Part shown: positions 62,896 through 63,193 of the stretch, one piece after another
Layout of the letters: each line of letters starts with the position of its first letter
Numbering within the stretch: the first letter of the stretch is position 1
Origin: SAR86 cluster bacterium
Lineage (GTDB): Bacteria > Pseudomonadota > Gammaproteobacteria > Magnimaribacterales > AG-339-G14
Assembly (NCBI GenBank): GCA_028135785.1
Contig: JAOIHS010000001.1
Coordinates: forward strand, 1-63,193
Length of the DNA stretch: 63,193 nucleotides
Reading direction: 5' to 3'
The notes under the pieces: generated by a model
The model's input: the letters and a program-made list of their open reading frames with translations, nothing else
The model's database searches: none
Told to the model about the DNA's origin: nothing
Program-made: the position numbers and the translations under genes

Positions 62896-63193
62896 TTATT
62901 TTAATTTAGATATTATTTCTTCTTCACTTAGTTTTTCTTGATTTTTATCTTGAGAAAGATTTTTAAATGAAAAAGAGTTTGATTCTACTTCTTCTCGACC
63001 AATTATGATTGCAAAATCTGAATTATTTTTTACTGCTTTTTTTAATTGAGATTTTAAATTTGTATCAAGGCCTGAAAATCTTATTTCTAATGAAGGCAGG
63101 ACATCTCTAAGTCTTTCTGAAAATTTAGCACCAAAGTTTAAAAAACTTTTGTCTAATATAATTATTGCTATTTTTTTTGACTTAATAAAATTA
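62896..63193 (-). CDS. hisS: Histidyl-tRNA synthetase, 3' part (N-terminus off window)
   Basis: An open frame enters from the right edge and ends in a TAA at 62896. The C-terminal anticodon-binding domain is visible: VLPSLEIRFSGLDTNLKSQL, then NSDFAIIIGREEVESNSFSF, and ends QEKLSEEEIISKLK. FAIIIGREEV plus the family order with yfgM-bamB-der identifies hisS. The catalytic core lies outside the window. Confidence 0.88.
   Translation of the reverse strand, partial: NFIKSKKIAIIILDKSFLNFGAKFSERLRDVLPSLEIRFSGLDTNLKSQLKKAVKNNSDFAIIIGREEVESNSFSFKNLSQDKNQEKLSEEEIISKLK

Noticed and set aside
1-63193. CRISPR array, prophage genes, transposase or integrase
   Set aside because: No spaced identical repeats, phage structural genes or recombinase motifs were found in any frame examined.

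Overview
The window is strongly AT-rich, densely packed DNA. It looks like a streamlined marine gammaproteobacterium, most like the SAR86 group. That placement is an inference from low GC, tiny intergenic gaps, many 1-11 base gene overlaps, the gammaproteobacterial order hisS-yfgM-bamB-der, and the abundance of detoxification and scavenging enzymes. No marker gene in the window proves the taxon.

Layout. Positions 1-9571 hold a truncated membrane protein, a metallo-beta-lactamase-fold lipoprotein, pgi, a GT25 glycosyltransferase, nagZ, ppnP, an NAD(P)-binding protein, a sterol-desaturase-family hydroxylase, and three enzymes of small-molecule oxidation or hydrolysis (PhlG-like, CmcJ-like, PhyH-like). 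Positions 9625-26652 hold a MATE exporter, flavoprotein, aldo/keto reductase, two PHP/CehA-type metallohydrolases, a PIF1-like helicase, two glutathione S-transferase-fold proteins, an SDR, a D-aminoacylase-like amidohydrolase, a PAP2 phosphatase and a TrhA/hemolysin III protein. Positions 26658-28809 hold a probable sulfatase stub, ugd and an SGNH hydrolase.

Positions 28820-37754 are the unusual part: an accessory island lying directly downstream of guaA. It is divided by five further copies of the guaA 3' end, four clear and one degenerate, all in guaA's orientation. The four clear copies keep the reading frame for Ile-Glu-Trp-Glu-stop and differ from guaA within it only at synonymous positions. 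This is what repeated site-specific integration into the 3' end of guaA would leave. The segments between copies carry an outer-membrane beta-barrel, a GT2 glycosyltransferase, a large VCBS-repeat lipoprotein, a small exported protein, a methyltransferase and a large repeat lipoprotein. Repeated short motifs resembling recombinase arm sites and a tRNA 3' fragment lie beside the copies. No integrase gene is visible.

Positions 37755-63193 are mostly core: guaA-guaB, an MFS transporter, phhB, fumC, a class II aldolase, wecA, an HCCA-isomerase-like protein, a lipoprotein esterase, an acyl-CoA dehydrogenase, a thioesterase, photolyase, a saccharopine-dehydrogenase-like reductase, a carboxyltransferase (oadA-like), the TCA run sdhCDAB-sucCD, then der, bamB, yfgM and the 3' part of hisS. 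fumC, sdh and suc supply three consecutive TCA steps. bamB and yfgM serve envelope assembly.
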